Below, in pieces: positions 12,101 through 25,567 of a stretch of 64,000 nucleotides of DNA. The DNA lies in the NCBI GenBank assembly GCA_037903475.1, contig JBAJFG010000621.1:2418001-2482000 (forward strand). The letters are read 5' to 3'. The first letter of the stretch is position 1. The number at the start of each line of letters is the position of its first letter. Source of the DNA: Ancylostoma caninum (Eukaryota > Nematoda > Chromadorea > Rhabditida > Ancylostomatidae). Both the position numbers and the translations under genes were made by a program. A model generated the notes under the pieces. The model ran no database searches. It saw only the letters and a list, made by a program, of their open reading frames with translations, and was not told where the DNA came from.

Positions 12101-13327
12101 GTAATTGTGGCCGTCGCACGTTTAGTACAAATGGGTGGGTTTCACGGAAACTGGAGAGTAAGGAAGGAAACCTAGTCGTTTTTCTATGTGTTTGAAAGCA
12201 GGTAAATGGAAAATCAGAAGGTGACCGCGAGATTCTAAGGAGGAAGAGCAGTTATCGCTAGGTAGAAGGTGATGCCGAGGACATTTTTGAACTCGATGGG
12301 TTTGCTTGTGCTTGATACTGAACATAACTTAATAGAATAATTCATAGCAGGACCCACATTTTAAAATAGTTTCATCGAATGCTTCTAAAATCTACAGAAA
12401 AGATTCTGGCTCATTCAGCATGGTCACTTTTAGCCAAAGGGATTTATTTTGTCAGAAAGTGTTCAACAACAATGCCGGTCAAAGTTACCCAGTAGTGCTG
12501 AGATTTGTTCAAACTCAGGTCGCCATCCAAAAGATATAAATGACGTTTCCAGGAAACCTTGCGAGAAATAAACGTCGACGGCCAAATTTAACCGAATTTC
12601 GTTGAACCGAGTTTCGGATTTCGAATCAATTAAATTTCAAAAAGCAATTAGGCAACCCCTCCCCGAAACCCTCATTCCTAGAAGCCAACAGACCAAAAAA
12701 CACTGGACCCAAACAATGAGTCGCATAATAACTGGCCAGAAGTAAAAGCCAGGCAATTAGTCTGAGGCAGAAGCTACAAGTCGGCGTCTGGAAGCTTCAC
12801 ACATAAATTTTTGACGTTGTTTTCCTGAACATAGATTTTGGATGACTCTTAGTCAGTGACGTGTCCTGTCACATATCTTCCGCGTTTTTCATTAGTGTTC
12901 CTAGTGAAAAGTCAAGGAGAGGAGGTGAAAAACAGAATAACAGAGGAGAGAAAAGGAGGTGTGGATGTCGAAAACGCAGAATTACTACTATCATACTATA
13001 CATTGTTAATGTTTGAATTTTCACTTGCTTGTGATATGATATTATGTCACTTATTTCTTCTTACGCTACTGCATTACCCTATCACTATGTATATCACTCT
13101 CACTATGGTCTCCATTTTCTCTGATTTTTCACTGCATTAATTCATTTTTAGTACATTATCGTTATGATACTATGTGCAATAACAACGAGAGTTTGGTAAA
13201 ATGATTTAAAAAAAACTAATTTGGTTGCAAAACACTGCATATGTGCTAAAGAAAGATTCCAAACAAGATGTACGGAGTTCTGCTCCCCGATCGTTCCTCC
13301 AAATCTGCCGGGCACTCCAATATATAA
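9176..13327. other. Long stretch without a supported gene
   Basis: No exon pair with matching phase or recognisable domain was found. A homopolymer C run lies at 11087-11104. A minus-strand ORF of 132 codons at 11941-11543 has no recognisable domain, no start context and no splice support. The missing 5-prime exon of the nlp-15-like gene could be here or further upstream. Confidence 0.35.
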
Positions 13328-14865
13328 AGTTATGGAGATTTTCTGCTGCATTACTACCGTTACGACTTCCTTTTGGAAGATGAGTCGGGCCTAGACAGTG
13401 GTAAGGTGTGACCTTCTCGTTCTACGACTACTGTCTCTGTAGTCTATCAGGTTCCAGTCAACGAAGCAGTCCTCCCCTTTATTCTGTTGCTATCCATCCG
13501 TTCACATAGCTTTTTCCCCTCTATCCTCAGAATTTCACTATTATTAAGTAACATAACCAGCGAAATTGTCCTTCTGAAACCCATTAGGTGTTCTTTTATC
13601 TATTTCTATCCATTTTTGCAGCTGGTACCGAATTCCATCTTTATCTCATAGTGAGGAGATGGAAGAGCACTCTTACGAATCCGAAGTTGATGACGCATTT
13701 CTTGATTTCTACAGTTATAGGAAGAAGTTTGGAAATTTTAGTTCCTTTTCGATGCTTCTGGACGCGAGGTTTACGGTAATATTATTTTGTTTTTATACAA
13801 TGAATATCAATTTCTAAATAATTTTCCCTAGATTCTGAATTCCTGCGGTTCTCCGGACTTTTCGAAAAAAATTTCCCTCTGCTAATACTTCCCGTCTGCT
13901 GCCCTCACAATTTCTATGAGAAGAAGTTGAATAAGAGCGCATTTCCTCGAGAATTTCCTCCAGATACTTTGAAGAAACTGGCCTGAAGGGATAATTTCCT
14001 ATGCTACAGGCAGTTTCCGTCGTTCTGCCCTTCTCGTTCATGCACTCATCTTTTCCCGCTAATTGACAGTTCTTTGATGAATATTTCCTCATTCGTTTCA
14101 AATATGTGACAAACGAGAAGAAGGTAATGGACAGACTCAAATATGGTTTCCCAGAAAATTGGCTTATGAAGAACATAGGTCGCTGTGCAGTGTGGGTATT
14201 GTAATTCCTTAGAATACGCAACGCAAGTCGTCATGGAATAATTACCCCTATCTTTAATGGGCAAGTGTTACATGCACCAACTATCTTGAATTCAAAATGT
14301 TCCTATGTGCGCTACACAGATTTCATAACTGCACTCGAGGTGCTAAACATCTTCCTCCAGGAAAGGATTAAACTTTTTTGGGAGCTGAAAGTGCGAATAG
14401 CTTATTCGCGTGGATTAGCTCCGGAACATGTGGGAAGCAAGTGCAAAGTAAACAAATTCAGAACTGCTAATATAGCGGAACTTTTAAAAAAATTGGATTA
14501 GGAGAATTTTCAAAAAGAAATCGGGAGAAGATTAGAGAAGATTCTCACTTTTTACTAGAGAAAGGAAATTGGAAGATGTTTATTCAAGCGTTTGAAATTC
14601 CCAAAGCAAGAAGTCTTTCTCCATATACGAAATTTGCGAACATATTCAGCCAAAAATCAAATTCGCATCGATTTCAGTGATGTAAGAACTTTCTCTTCTT
14701 TAATAATAATTGCTTTCAAAATTCTGATGTTTATTTGAGACACTTCTTTTGTTTTGTTCCTTCCAGTATTGCGAAAAACGTCACGCATCCGCAGCTATAA
14801 CAACTTCGATGATCTACTTGTCACCTAGTGCTTTTGCTGCCTTTATTATGAATAACTATTTGTAA
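13328..14865 (+). pseudogene. Decayed or partly misread multi-exon gene, function unknown
   Basis: Exons at 13328-13400 (open from a stop), 13443-13587 and 13622-13775 join in phase through GTAAGG...CTGTAG, a very short 34-base intron, and an acceptor CCATTTTTGCAG. A 56-base intron (GTAATA...TTCCCTAG) leads to 13832. The best part is 13622-13775 (EEMEEHSYESEVDDAFLDF). At phase 0 the frame ends at TAA 13885, but a different frame stays open to about 13985. From 14070 (acceptor AATTGACAG) one plus frame runs through 204 codons with only three stops (14202, 14499, 14556). It then splices in phase (GTAAGA 14682, acceptor TTCCTTCCAG) to a frame ending at 14865. So few stops in AT-rich DNA suggests former coding sequence. 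No family was recognised, and this could be two genes. Confidence 0.38.
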
Positions 14866-17800
14866 TTCTTGTTTTTCGATACTACAGCGCTCTATAATTT
14901 ACGATACCTTCTAAAAAATCGGTGCTATAAGCAGGCATGGAATGTCAGGAAATGAAGAAAGATAAGGGAAATCGCTTTTTGAGAACTTCCGCATTCAGGA
15001 ACTATGTATGAAAAATATACGTACGTACGCATATGGAGCGAAAAGGTCATTGGATAGCATTCGTGGCTGAGGGAGGGATTAAAGTCGTTTTTTTTTTTTT
15101 GAATTGATGAAGAGTTCTCACTCCTTACTTTGTATAGCAGATTCAAAGTATTTACATTTGCAATTAATTACTAGATGCATAATTAATTCGGAAGTACTTC
15201 ATATTACCTTTTGTTGTAAACATCATTTTTTTTTCTTCTACTCCCTCCCTCCATCTTCCTCAACTCCCTCTTTCCCGTTCAAGATCTCAATGTTAAGCAA
15301 GCAAGTCACGACTGGAAAATATGGCCAGGATACCTCCAATTTGAAAATACCACCCAGTGGGATGTCAGGAGAAAAAAAACAGAAGAAGTATGATAAAAGA
15401 AATGAAGTACCTAATCTGTCAAAATATGTTTACTAAAACAAATCTAGCAATGCCAGAAATGCTGAACTGTATATCTTCCTTACATATCCCTCTCACTGTC
15501 AGGGGTAATGGAGCATATCCCCCACCAGAGAGTCCCGGGCTGAGTGCAGGCTTAAATTCATACAACTTTCATGATCTCAGGTATGCCCTATGCCGAAAAA
15601 TCCTTTGGACTTTTTTTTCAGTATTCTGTTCTCCTATCACTTGTCGTCCAGTTCTTTTTTCTTCTGGTTCTTTTTCTAAGTTCATTTTCTCACTTATATC
15701 ACTGTTGAATATTCTTATTTTTCAGTTCTTTATTTCCTTTTCCTTAATTGTTGTGACGCACATCAAGCGCAATAATAAATAAATAATTTTAGTGAGGTCA
15801 GCAGTTCGGCTAAGCACCTGTGTTAAGGAAATTGTAGGAAATCAGAATGGGTACTTCTCAAAAACCATGATCCAAGCATATCTGGGTAAATAAGATCTTG
15901 AGCAGCTGTACTGTCGCGGGAATAGCTTAGTACCTTCTCAGAATAGTAATCCGCTTCGACGTCTAAGGCTACTGGTAACAAAAACGTATGTTATCGTGAT
16001 TGTGTTTGTGTTGAAAATGTGAAAAGAACCGCATCGCAACTGAATCGCCGCGATTCTGCTATTAAATTATGCCAATAGTATGTCGTTTGCATAGTGGGGA
16101 TGAATAGTTGATTGGTGACTTTGAGGGAAATGCACTTTTAGCGCAAGGAGAACGCCCAGCAGTTGCAGGGGTCTTGCACAGGCTCTTTTTATCTGGCAAA
16201 GCAATAGAAGCAGTCAGTGGGACTTCCATAGTTCGTTGTAGTAGTTGTCCGATTCCTTCCTAGAATTCTTTTACCTGAGAGAGCTCCATTTAGGCTATAA
16301 GTGGTCTCGTTTGATGTAGTACGAACGAATATTTCTTCTAATGTCCGAGCGCCACTTTTTCGTCTTCACTGAAAGGCCAAAGACTGTGTGGGCGAATGGA
16401 GTTCTTCTCGGCCACAATTGTTTTGAACGAGTAACATCACTTCCTAATAAAGTAGAAGACAAAAATATATGGTGGGATCGCTACCTATGCATTTATTTCC
16501 TCAAACAGAACTTATTTCGAATGTAGTACTAGCTGGGTTCAATTGCTCCGCACACCTTAACAGCCGGATCACGTATGCTGTTTCTGAGCACCTAGCCATC
16601 CTGTGAATGTAGTTTGTTCTAAAACGACGACGGTTGAATAACTGCGCCTGTGGCCTGCATTTCTCGCCTGTCTCTACAAATACGGCACTATTTCTCGCGT
16701 ACTCTCTTTCTCTAACGTTTTCACAACTATACTCCTAGGTGAAGCATACCCTATTCCCAGGAAGGTTCAAAGCTTACCGAATATTGAGTGTGCACGAATA
16801 GGTCGATCAAAATGTGGTACATCTTCGTAACATTACAATTACTTTCTCCGTTTACTCAAACGAGTCGCTCAGGCAAAGCACCCAGTTTTCAGTGGAAAAC
16901 TCGTCCACTTTGGGAAGGTGGGTAGGTAGCAAGGTCCTTCGGGACGTTCATGGAAATCTGCCACAGAAAGTTCTTGAAGTCGTCATTTTCGACATGGCTT
17001 TCCATACCAATCTTTTATAACCCCTTTCTACGCGAGCCAGAGTTAAGTACCCCCAGGATTATCTATACACGTTAAAAATAGTTCTCACATCACTGAGTGA
17101 TTACCCAAATTAAGGTTGTTTACGGGTTGCGCCTCATTTTCTTATTAGTGTGGGCTATACTAAGTGGTACTAAACACTAATAGTTGTTAGTGAACTGGAT
17201 AGAATTTCCTCGCTAATGAGTGTGTGAGAATTTGGGAGTGGACCTCACACATTTTCATCCCTATATCATATTCTATGCTCCTGAAATTCATTCTGCTGTA
17301 GAATACATCCCTAAGTTTTTTTTTAAACTTTTCTACTGAAAAATTCATCTGATATCTCTAGAACTAATGAGATTTTGTTGCTAAAAACGAGGAAGCCTCT
17401 GCTTTTTGCTCAGAATCAAGTAGCTGAGACATACAAAACACGTTCATCATGAAGTCTCGGCACGTCTAGATGCAAACTCACAGACGGCACACGGATAACC
17501 CGTGTGATAAACACGGCTGCATTTTGCATTCCGTCGCGTCCAAAACTCGTGAGAACTATGAAAATACCCGAGTCCATAAAGAAAGAATTTTGCGAAGGCG
17601 CAATGACTATAAGGGGTTTTTAGAGGTCCCTGGGATTGAAAGAGAAACACAAGGTCCGGTAAGTGTTCACCTGGTTCTTCACACATTAGGGAATGTGGAA
17701 ACTTTGTAAGCGTTGCAGCCGTCAAAGAACATTCAAAGTCTGTCATATCATGCAAATTCTGGTCCATGAACAGTATTTAGGAGAGTTAAGGCCCAGGTGG

Positions 17801-18683
17801 TAAAGAAGATATGGAATATAATCATGAAATTATTTTGAACAATGTAGCAGGCAAGATCCACAAATCTCAGGGAATAGTTCTCCTTGTCCCCACCCCCTCT
17901 TTCATAGCATTAGGTTCCTGAGAGAGTAATGGAAAGAAATTCCGAAAAAAAAAACCTTCGCCTCTGGTTGTTAATATCTCTTTTGGTTTCGTGTGGCACG
18001 AACTGGTACGTATTTGCGGAAGAATGGTTTTGTAGAGCAAAGGAGTTTAGGTATCCAAAGCACTTATAGAAGGTATAGTAACAAGCATTGTACAGTGCTG
18101 GGCAGGAGTATTGAGTTTTACATCAATACAGTAAGCGTAGTGTAGTGAGCATAGCATCTTCGATACTTTCATGTAGTAGCACTACCTATTATATAGTCTG
18201 TCAAGTGTGGTAGGTATAGTATTGGGTATAAACGTGTTAAATATGGTATATGAAGTATTCCAGTGTATTAGATAACAGCACATAATGAAATTAGATTCTA
18301 CACTTGTCTACATAAATCACAGCTGGAAGTGTAGTAAAAGTAGTAAGTGTAGTATTGAGCCGTGTCAACATTTCATCCATTACATCTACTATTTATAGTA
18401 TTTTTGTTTGCTTTATAAGCGGAAAGTGTGAGTAGATCAACGCTTGACAACTAATGGATAGGGTTTCAGTCAGCTCTACGAAGAACAATAGAGAGGCTAA
18501 AGGGTAACATGATGCGCACACTGACCGACGTCCGTGATAGTAAATAGTAAACAAGATTATAGCTTTGGTTGATGAAGCCTAGGGTTACTATAAAGCTTTA
18601 CTAAGAATGGCCGAGACAATGGAGGACTATAAATGCACCAGCTTATTGCTGAGCGCTTTTCCTTTCATTTTCCCAGTTTTCAG
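14866..18683. other. No supported gene; AT-rich DNA with one LINE-tail-like repeat
   Basis: At 15600-15790 there is a T-rich stretch ending CATCAAGCGCAATAATAAAT, matching the tails at 9130 and 55215. At 18070-18370 there is a degenerate run of GTAGTATT/AAGTGTAG-like words that looks like a decayed minisatellite. No exon has matched splice sites and phase. Confidence 0.35.
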
Positions 18684-18694
18684 AGCTTCACGGA

Positions 18695-18823
18695 ATGAAA
18701 AAAGGACCCACCATAGTGGTAAAAATTAACAGCACGACTCGCATAGCAGGAGCGGCGGTAGAGTTCATATCTGAGTGGAATGTGACGAGCAACACTGGGC
18801 GGAGTCTACGGCCGTGCGTTTGA
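18695..18823 (+). CDS. Short ORF behind a TTTTCAG acceptor, doubtful
   Basis: An acceptor CCAGTTTTCAG ends at 18683. Twelve bases on, an ATG opens 42 codons beginning MKKGPTIVVKINSTTRIAG and ending RSLRPCV. The layout fits an SL trans-spliced short mRNA. Against it, the surrounding 18780-19060 DNA is locally GC-rich and open in several frames on both strands, so a chance frame is likely. Confidence 0.2.
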   Translation: MKKGPTIVVKINSTTRIAGAAVEFISEWNVTSNTGRSLRPCV

Positions 18824-19165
18824 GGAGGCGAGAGGTGACGTCGTCGTCCCGCAGGGAGGGCGTGTCACTAGCCTGGAACGAATCCACAGTGATGGATGTA
18901 GTTCACCACTCAACGAACACGAGCACCACGTGAAGACCGTCAGCGCGAAGTCTCTGAGGACCACGGACGTTGCAGTTTGTAATTCTGCGAGTGGGCGTGG
19001 ACAGCAGTGCAAGGAATGGAAGGAACCCAGAGAATGTGCAAGGTGGAGGAAAAAGCCGGAATATGAAAAGTACTCAGGTTTCGTGGCAATTATTGCGAAA
19101 GCAAAAGCAAAAAACACGTGGTATTTCACGACGGAGCTGCGATTGGTGTGGAGCTGAGTAAGGGT
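18780..19165. other. Local GC-rich island, open on both strands
   Basis: GC content is clearly above the neighbours. Minus-strand frames of more than 100 codons and plus-strand frames of 60-75 codons overlap. Neither strand shows a start, a domain or a matched splice pair. It may be a promoter-like island or an unrecognised repeat. Confidence 0.3.
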
Positions 19166-19662
19166 TCCCCGTGGTGGTATTCATGAACGTCCCCGGAAAG
19201 GTTTGAAATTCCCTGCTTATTTTGAGTGGACGAATTTCTCTAACAGGACATGAAATACTTTGCTGTCCCTACATTTACTTTCTATCGCTGATTGTGGCGA
19301 ATCGCTGGAGGAAGGTATGCCTGTTCTCATTACGAGAACTCGTCCACCTTGTGAACGGCAGGTCGATCTCGATCAGTACCTTCCTACGAGCGTTCATGCA
19401 TTACGCGACTGGTTGTGGATTTTTGAAGACTATGCACCTGTGGGGAGGATTTCTGGTCGTTCCAAAAAGATTCACATCTTTCCGTTTTCCTGAAAAGAAT
19501 GACTCAATATTCCAAAACGAGCAGAATTTGGGCAATCGACTGGTATCGCTTAATGATGAACACTTATAACAATGTCTGCGAAATCCATTAAAAATAGTGC
19601 GAGAAACTTGTAGCTGGGAACGAGCAAAGAACTTTGAGTTTGTCCAGGGCTCGCATTCAAAA

Positions 19663-20906
19663 TATTAGTTGTCGCGAACGTTCTCGCGGTTTTTGGAACA
19701 GCACACTTTCTTCATTTTTCAAGAACAGGAAAGCACGTCATGAAATGTATAAACCACCGTTACGTTTTATCACTCTTCGCCCATTTTCGGAACGCCTCTC
19801 GATGCCCTCTCGATAGAGCTGTTCTGGCATTGACTCGGAAAAGTTTTCCACCCAGCGATCCAAGTCATCTTCGTTATCGAACGCTCTACCTTGCATGGCT
19901 CTAGAGAGGGAAAGGAGAAGGCGGTTATCCTTTGGCGCAAGGAGGTAAGTCAGCACTTTCCAACCAAAGTCGGGTAGCTTCTGGCAAGTCACTCTTTCGG
20001 TGTGTGGACGAATATCGTTGTGTAGAAATAGGAAAATCTTGCCGTGATTCGGACTCTTTTCTGGTATTTTTGCGGCCAATCTATCCGGCTGCTGATAGCA
20101 CAGGTCTAGCGTGAGGGCAGTGTCGCGTGGCAACAGCGCTTAGTGGACCATGTATTTGCTGCCACAAGAAGCAGTGACCACAACCTTCAGAGGGTGATCA
20201 CCTGTCTTCGGCCGCAGCTCAGGCTGCTCATCCTTGTCAACTCAGTGTCGATGGTGCTAGTTGTTGACGTATAGGCTCTACTTCTCATCTCCTGTGAAGA
20301 TGAACTTCAGCTGGTTTTCAGCGCTCCTCTAAGAGAGCAATTCGGTAGTGACCCCTTCACGTCGCTGGAGAGCGCGCCTGATCAGATCATGACCACTCAT
20401 TGTGATAATATTTTTACCTTGCCCAACTGACGCAGGTGATCAGCGATGGTGGTAAAGTGAACATCCAAGACTTTTGTCCTTTCATACATAGCTTGCCATG
20501 GATCTGAATCTTCCAGCTTCTGTAATCGTCCATTGTCGACTCCGGATGCCGCGTATTGACCGTGCGGAAACATTGATGTTAAAGTGCCCAACACGAAGGC
20601 GTCTGGACCAATCTTGTGCGGTACGTTCGGCCACTGTATCGTCCCCTAAATACAGCTTCAGTGCAGCGACTGGCGCAGTTGCTGATTCATCAAATTTGAA
20701 GCCGTGTACTAAAAGATCGCAAATGTACTGCTTTGAAAGTTCCATATTGCTGAAACGGATTGTGCAGGAGTTTGTAGGTAATGATGCTAATAAACTCGCA
20801 CATACTTGACTTCCTTATATATACAAAGGATAGGTTGCTACAAGGCAGCGTCGGGTTAAAAAAGCACACTTTCGAAAACCGCGAGAACGTTCCCGACAAC
20901 CTAATA
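19663..20906 (-). mobile_element. Mariner element, full length but inactive
   Basis: TIRs TTAGTTGTCGCGAACGTTCT (from 19665) and, on the other strand, TTAGGTTGTCGGGAACGTTC (from 20904) bound 1240 bases. TA duplications lie at 19663-19664 and 20905-20906. Length and ends are those of a complete mariner. The transposase runs on the minus strand and is broken by frameshifts, stops and loss of active-site sequence. Hookworms are known to carry mariners of this general type; which lineage this is was not determined. Confidence 0.92.
19738..20745 (-). pseudogene. Mariner transposase, broken
   Basis: The N-terminal DNA-binding part starts with ATG at 20745 (MELSKQYICDLLVHGF) and contains a WSRRLRVGHFN region. 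A frameshift near 20590 moves it to a frame with HFTTIADHLRQLGKV. The TGDEK motif holding the first catalytic Asp survives near 20290, but the following Trp codon is a stop. The second catalytic motif, normally HDN-PH, reads HNDIRPH (about 20030). The PPYSPDLAP block with the third Asp is largely missing (YLLAPKDN). The C-terminal end (RRSENGRRVIKRNGGLYI) is intact. It would have cut and joined DNA at TA sites; it cannot now. Confidence 0.9.
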
Positions 20907-23900
20907 TTTGGCCTTGGGAGGAGAAACAGAGCGGTATCCGTTTCCATAGGCCTTTATTCACTCTGCTATCCAATATAAGTAATCTATGCATTGATGAGAG
21001 TTGACAAGAAATGTGATTACAATAGACAGTAGACGATCTTGATCAGTCAGGTATCAACCGGCTGGGGATATTCTGCAGTAGAGCGAGTGGATGCACATAT
21101 CCACGATTAAGTTTTTACCGGATAGCGCTTCAATGTAACCCACACATTGTGTTTATCCGACTAAATAACGTATACTGGATATGGATGTAGCTTGTAGCGT
21201 TCATGAATTCCGGCACAGAACCAAGTGAAAGTAGCTAATACCACTAAACTTTAGCAAAGCTTAGAAAACATATAGAGGTGCCTGAAGTCTTTGCCTATTC
21301 ACCTGAAAAAAGGCGCTTTTAATCCAGTTTAGAATTATACACTGCGTCAGTTGATTCCGAGCAGCTTGGATTTTTTAAACCTGGCATAGGCCCTCGTAAG
21401 ACCTTCCAGCAGAGAGAATTCTGGACATCGCTGCTATCTCCGCAGCAAAGTATTGAGGAGAATTCTATCCACTTTTTACTATTATCAAGCTTTCAGCGTC
21501 ACTACAAACAACAAAGTGCGGCGTCGATGAGGGTAAAAAAGGTGCTACAAGGCCGAGGTAACGACAACAAGCTGGGGAAGGTTTTCCTACAACTGGAATC
21601 GTTCAAGATGCCACACTTCACTGTAAATAACTATAACTCCAATTTGTAGCTTTGCATGGTCAACTTCGCGTGGGCTTACTAAAGCAACCAAGGCAGAATT
21701 CTTGAAATTCCTGCCAAACAACACACGAGCTATCCGTCTCCCACACAACCCATCCTTTCTGTCGGGCGTACTGACAAGCTTAAATATGCAACGCAAAATC
21801 CTGGGTCATCCATCATTGGATATACGTACTTCTGAAAAGTTGAAGGGAATCAACCCAGGTTCATCTATCATCGTTTTGACGGCTCGAAAATTCAAACACT
21901 CTTATCTCTATAGTCACGAGGCAGTGAGGCAGTTCGAAGAAACTCCAGATTAGAAGAGTCTCCGTGGGCACTTCATCTTTTTTGGATGAGCAATTTTAGG
22001 TTGGACTTCATTCAAGAACATGTACTTTTTATCCACACGCTCATCAAAAAAACTAGCCAATTGTTCTCAAGCTCCTTCCTCGTGAAGCCCTTCCTCTTCC
22101 CCTGTTCTCAAGCTCCTTTTTGCTTATGTTCCTTACTTAATGATTTAGAAGGGTATGTGGTGCAGTGCTGCACCTAGAAAAGGCAGCCCGGTCAAGCTCT
22201 GTGATTGGTCACTCTGACGAACCAACAAATAGCAGAAGTCGGTCGCACTGCCCTTCAATCTGTTGCAGGATAGCAGGGCATTCTCCCATTGCGGTTTGTG
22301 GCTTAGTGCATTAGGTTGGTCCGAAAGTCTTGCATGATCATTTATCTTTCGATCCAGAATTTCTTGGTTCTAAATTGAAATTCTCTGGCAGTAGAATGTG
22401 GTAGGATATTCTATTACTTCTCAACTATATAAGGATTGGCAGACCAGGTTCCATCCATCCATCCATTAACGACAATCCTATGATTATTTGAAAAAAAAAA
22501 GAGTAAAATTTTGTGCTAGGTTTATGCACAATCCTCAACCATCCTCTGTTCTCAGACCACGAAATGGCAGTGACTCCGTTAGCGATATCGAAAGATCCAA
22601 AGCTGCCACATGTGTCCATATGTGCCGTGTTGCTCCCCTACGATTGAGTGGTACATATAGTTGACACTCTTGTTCGAATCTGCAAGTGATTTCCAACCAT
22701 TCAGCCTATGTCTTCATGCACTCTATCTACACTACATATTTCTGACACTAATTCCGATTACTTATACAAGAGTATGTTACCAATTGTGTTCATCTTCAGC
22801 GTCTACTTGAACAGAGTCGAAAATGATTTCCTTCTTTGAACTTTGCCATATACAGGGTGCGCCATAAGTTCTTACACATCGTATTTAGTACCACCACAGT
22901 AGCGGAATTCATCGCAATGGCACAAACTATGTATATGTGCCCACCAAGCCAACTCAATAGCTACTCAAATAATGGAAGAGAACAGTAAAATGTCGCCATT
23001 TGCTTTTGTAACAGTTCAAAGTCGGGTTTAGATCGGACCCATCGCGGCGCTGAACATCGGCGTCATCTTATAACTGGAGTCACCAGAACATAGTGATCTT
23101 AATTCCATTAGAACAGTGGAGAGGTGTTGGAAAGCATTGGAAATTTCTCCCGTTTTCCTTCTTTCTTCAGGAATCTTGACGTTTTTGAAGAAATGTCCAG
23201 CCAAAGCAAATTTCCCTAAATTTTTGTGGTTCACAGCAACAACGTAACGCTCAGTTTTATTTGAAGAGCATTTTGAGTGAGGAGAGACCTTGCTTCATTT
23301 GATTCATTTTGGATAGTCGAAATATGAAGCTCCCGTAAGACTCTGAATCTGTTCATGGAGCACCAGGGCTGGGATTCATGAAACAATAACCAAGCAAACC
23401 AACGATGGCTAGAGTGATTGGTTATCGTATTGACTACATAGCGCTAAGAGACACAGACAACAAAAGTTGGTTCGCTAGCCTGGGTTATCGTCTTATGAAT
23501 CCCATCCCAGGAGTGCTGCGCGGAGGAAATCCTGTGTTGAGAGCTAACCCCATACAGCACAGATCTGAATATGACGAACTGCTACCGCTGTTCAGGAGCA
23601 AATCGAGAGCTACATTGCGCATAAGTTTGAACTTGCTGAGGAGAACCTTTGGGAGGATCAAGGCAAGAAATACCACTGTGCCGTAATGGGCTCGCCTCCC
23701 GCTCTACTTTGAGCTTCTACGAAAGAAAATGACGACATGTTCCCGATCTGTTTTGTTATTGGAGTTGCTACTGAGTAGGCTTAGTGCGGCCATGAAATTC
23801 CGCAAAAAGCTATAGTGGTATTAAATATTGTGAAGGAGAACTTATAGTGCACCCCGTAAATGGAACTTCCTCCAGAACTTGCCCTTTCAAACAATGGGGG

Positions 23901-25567
23901 ATGTGCAGTTGTTGCCAAGACTTCTTGCCAGGGTAAGATTACAGCCAATAAAGGAAGAATAACCATGGGAAACTGAAGGCGTAACTCTCAGGTTTTCCAG
24001 TTTCGGGGGTGGGAGTTAGACCAGTTGGGCAACTTTTTTGGTGCCTCGGGTACTATGCCATTTTATCAATAGTTTCCAAGGGAGTTCCAGAAGCTAATAC
24101 ATATGCTCACTAGTTGTTCATGCTGCGGCTCCTATTTTTACCATGCCTTGTAGAACCACTAATAATTTAAGTCCTTAGACTACTGGGTGAAACAATTATT
24201 ATGTCGTTAGAATACTGGGTGAATTAAATCTGGTCCTGAGAATAATGAGTGAAAAAAAAACCACGAAATAATGCCGAAACTACGGAAGATACAGTGACAT
24301 CCAGATCTTCCTGCTCTGTACTGCTGCAGAAGTTATCCTCCTACTAATGGAGGTGGAAAAATGAATACTTCGTAGCACGAGTTTACTTGGGGCATCTACT
24401 TCATCTAAATCGTATTCTGGACACAGAGTTAGGCCGGTGAACTACAAGGACCAGATTTCCTAGTTCTACTAGCAGAAGGTAATAGAAAGAGCAATTCCCT
24501 TCCTAGCATGTGCCACTCATTCGATGTTATCTGTTAAAATTCATCGAATGTATATGTTTTCTACCAAACGACATGAAAGAATAGTCACAATGTACCATTT
24601 CAGCGTATCATCCTCAAAATTCTTTCGGTACCAATCCACCAACAACGGAGGTATTGATAGCTTGGTTGGCCAAGGTTGGGGAACGATCCAGTGAGCGAGA
24701 GCAGACCTCTTGCCATTACGGTGCAAATGCTCCCGAGAGCAGAAGCCGTACGCATGGTTGAGATTACCAAAGGTAAACACCGTAATACAGTGCAGATTTA
24801 CCCATCGCACACACGGGCTTCAACACCTTTACCCTTGGTAACCTTGGTGATGCATCCAGGCTCAGGTTAAATAGCAGCATACAGATGGTGGGTTCTGGGT
24901 GAACCGAGAGTACATCTTCGCCTTTACATATAAATTGGAATGCAAGCAACTATGCTGTAATCTCTCTTATGTCATTTGATTTGTAGTTTAGTTTTCTGAA
25001 ATGGGCGAAACTGCTGTTCTTTTGTAAAATTATATTCAATTTCACCTGGATACAATTACAAAATCACGAACGTAGTGCAAAAATTCGTTAAAACTGTCGG
25101 TTTTTGGAATAGTAATATAAGGAGTTCAATAAAGTTCAAGAAGTTTAACGACATGCCTTTAGTATAGACTTACCACCTGATTAATTATATTTCTCTTCCT
25201 GTCCTTTGTATTGCCTTACCAAGCATGGTAGAATACTTCCTCTTGTCAGAAACATGGAACTCGAGTCAACCATATGAGAAGAGAAATTGGATCGTGAGCT
25301 TTCCATGGTGAAAAAAATACGGCTTCGAGGGAGCCGGGTCACATTTTACGAATTCAAGTACATCTTGTGTTCTTCCTCATTGATGATCCTTAATCTTGTT
25401 TGTAAGTATAACAGTAATGATGACTTTTTCCTAGTTCATCCCTGAAAGTAAATTGCCTGCTAGCCAGAAAGTGAATTAACATTCATAGAGGCCCCGTTGA
25501 TTGGTTAACTAAAATCCGCGATGAATAAGTAACCTTCACAATGACACATTGAGAACCAGGCCTTTTC
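20907..25567. other. No supported gene; scattered transposon fragments
   Basis: Besides a lone mariner-like end at 22311, a CAGGGTGCGCCATAAGTTCT motif at 22855 resembles a transposon terminus but no matching inverted end was found. Two copies of TTAGANTACTGGGTGAA lie at 24175 and 24207. Open frames here show no domain or splice support. Confidence 0.35.
22311..22340 (+). repeat. Lone mariner-type terminal repeat
   Basis: TTAGGTTGGTCCGAAAGTCT matches the mariner TIR pattern. No complementary end within about 1.5 kb was seen, so this is probably a truncated or fragmented copy. Confidence 0.4.
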
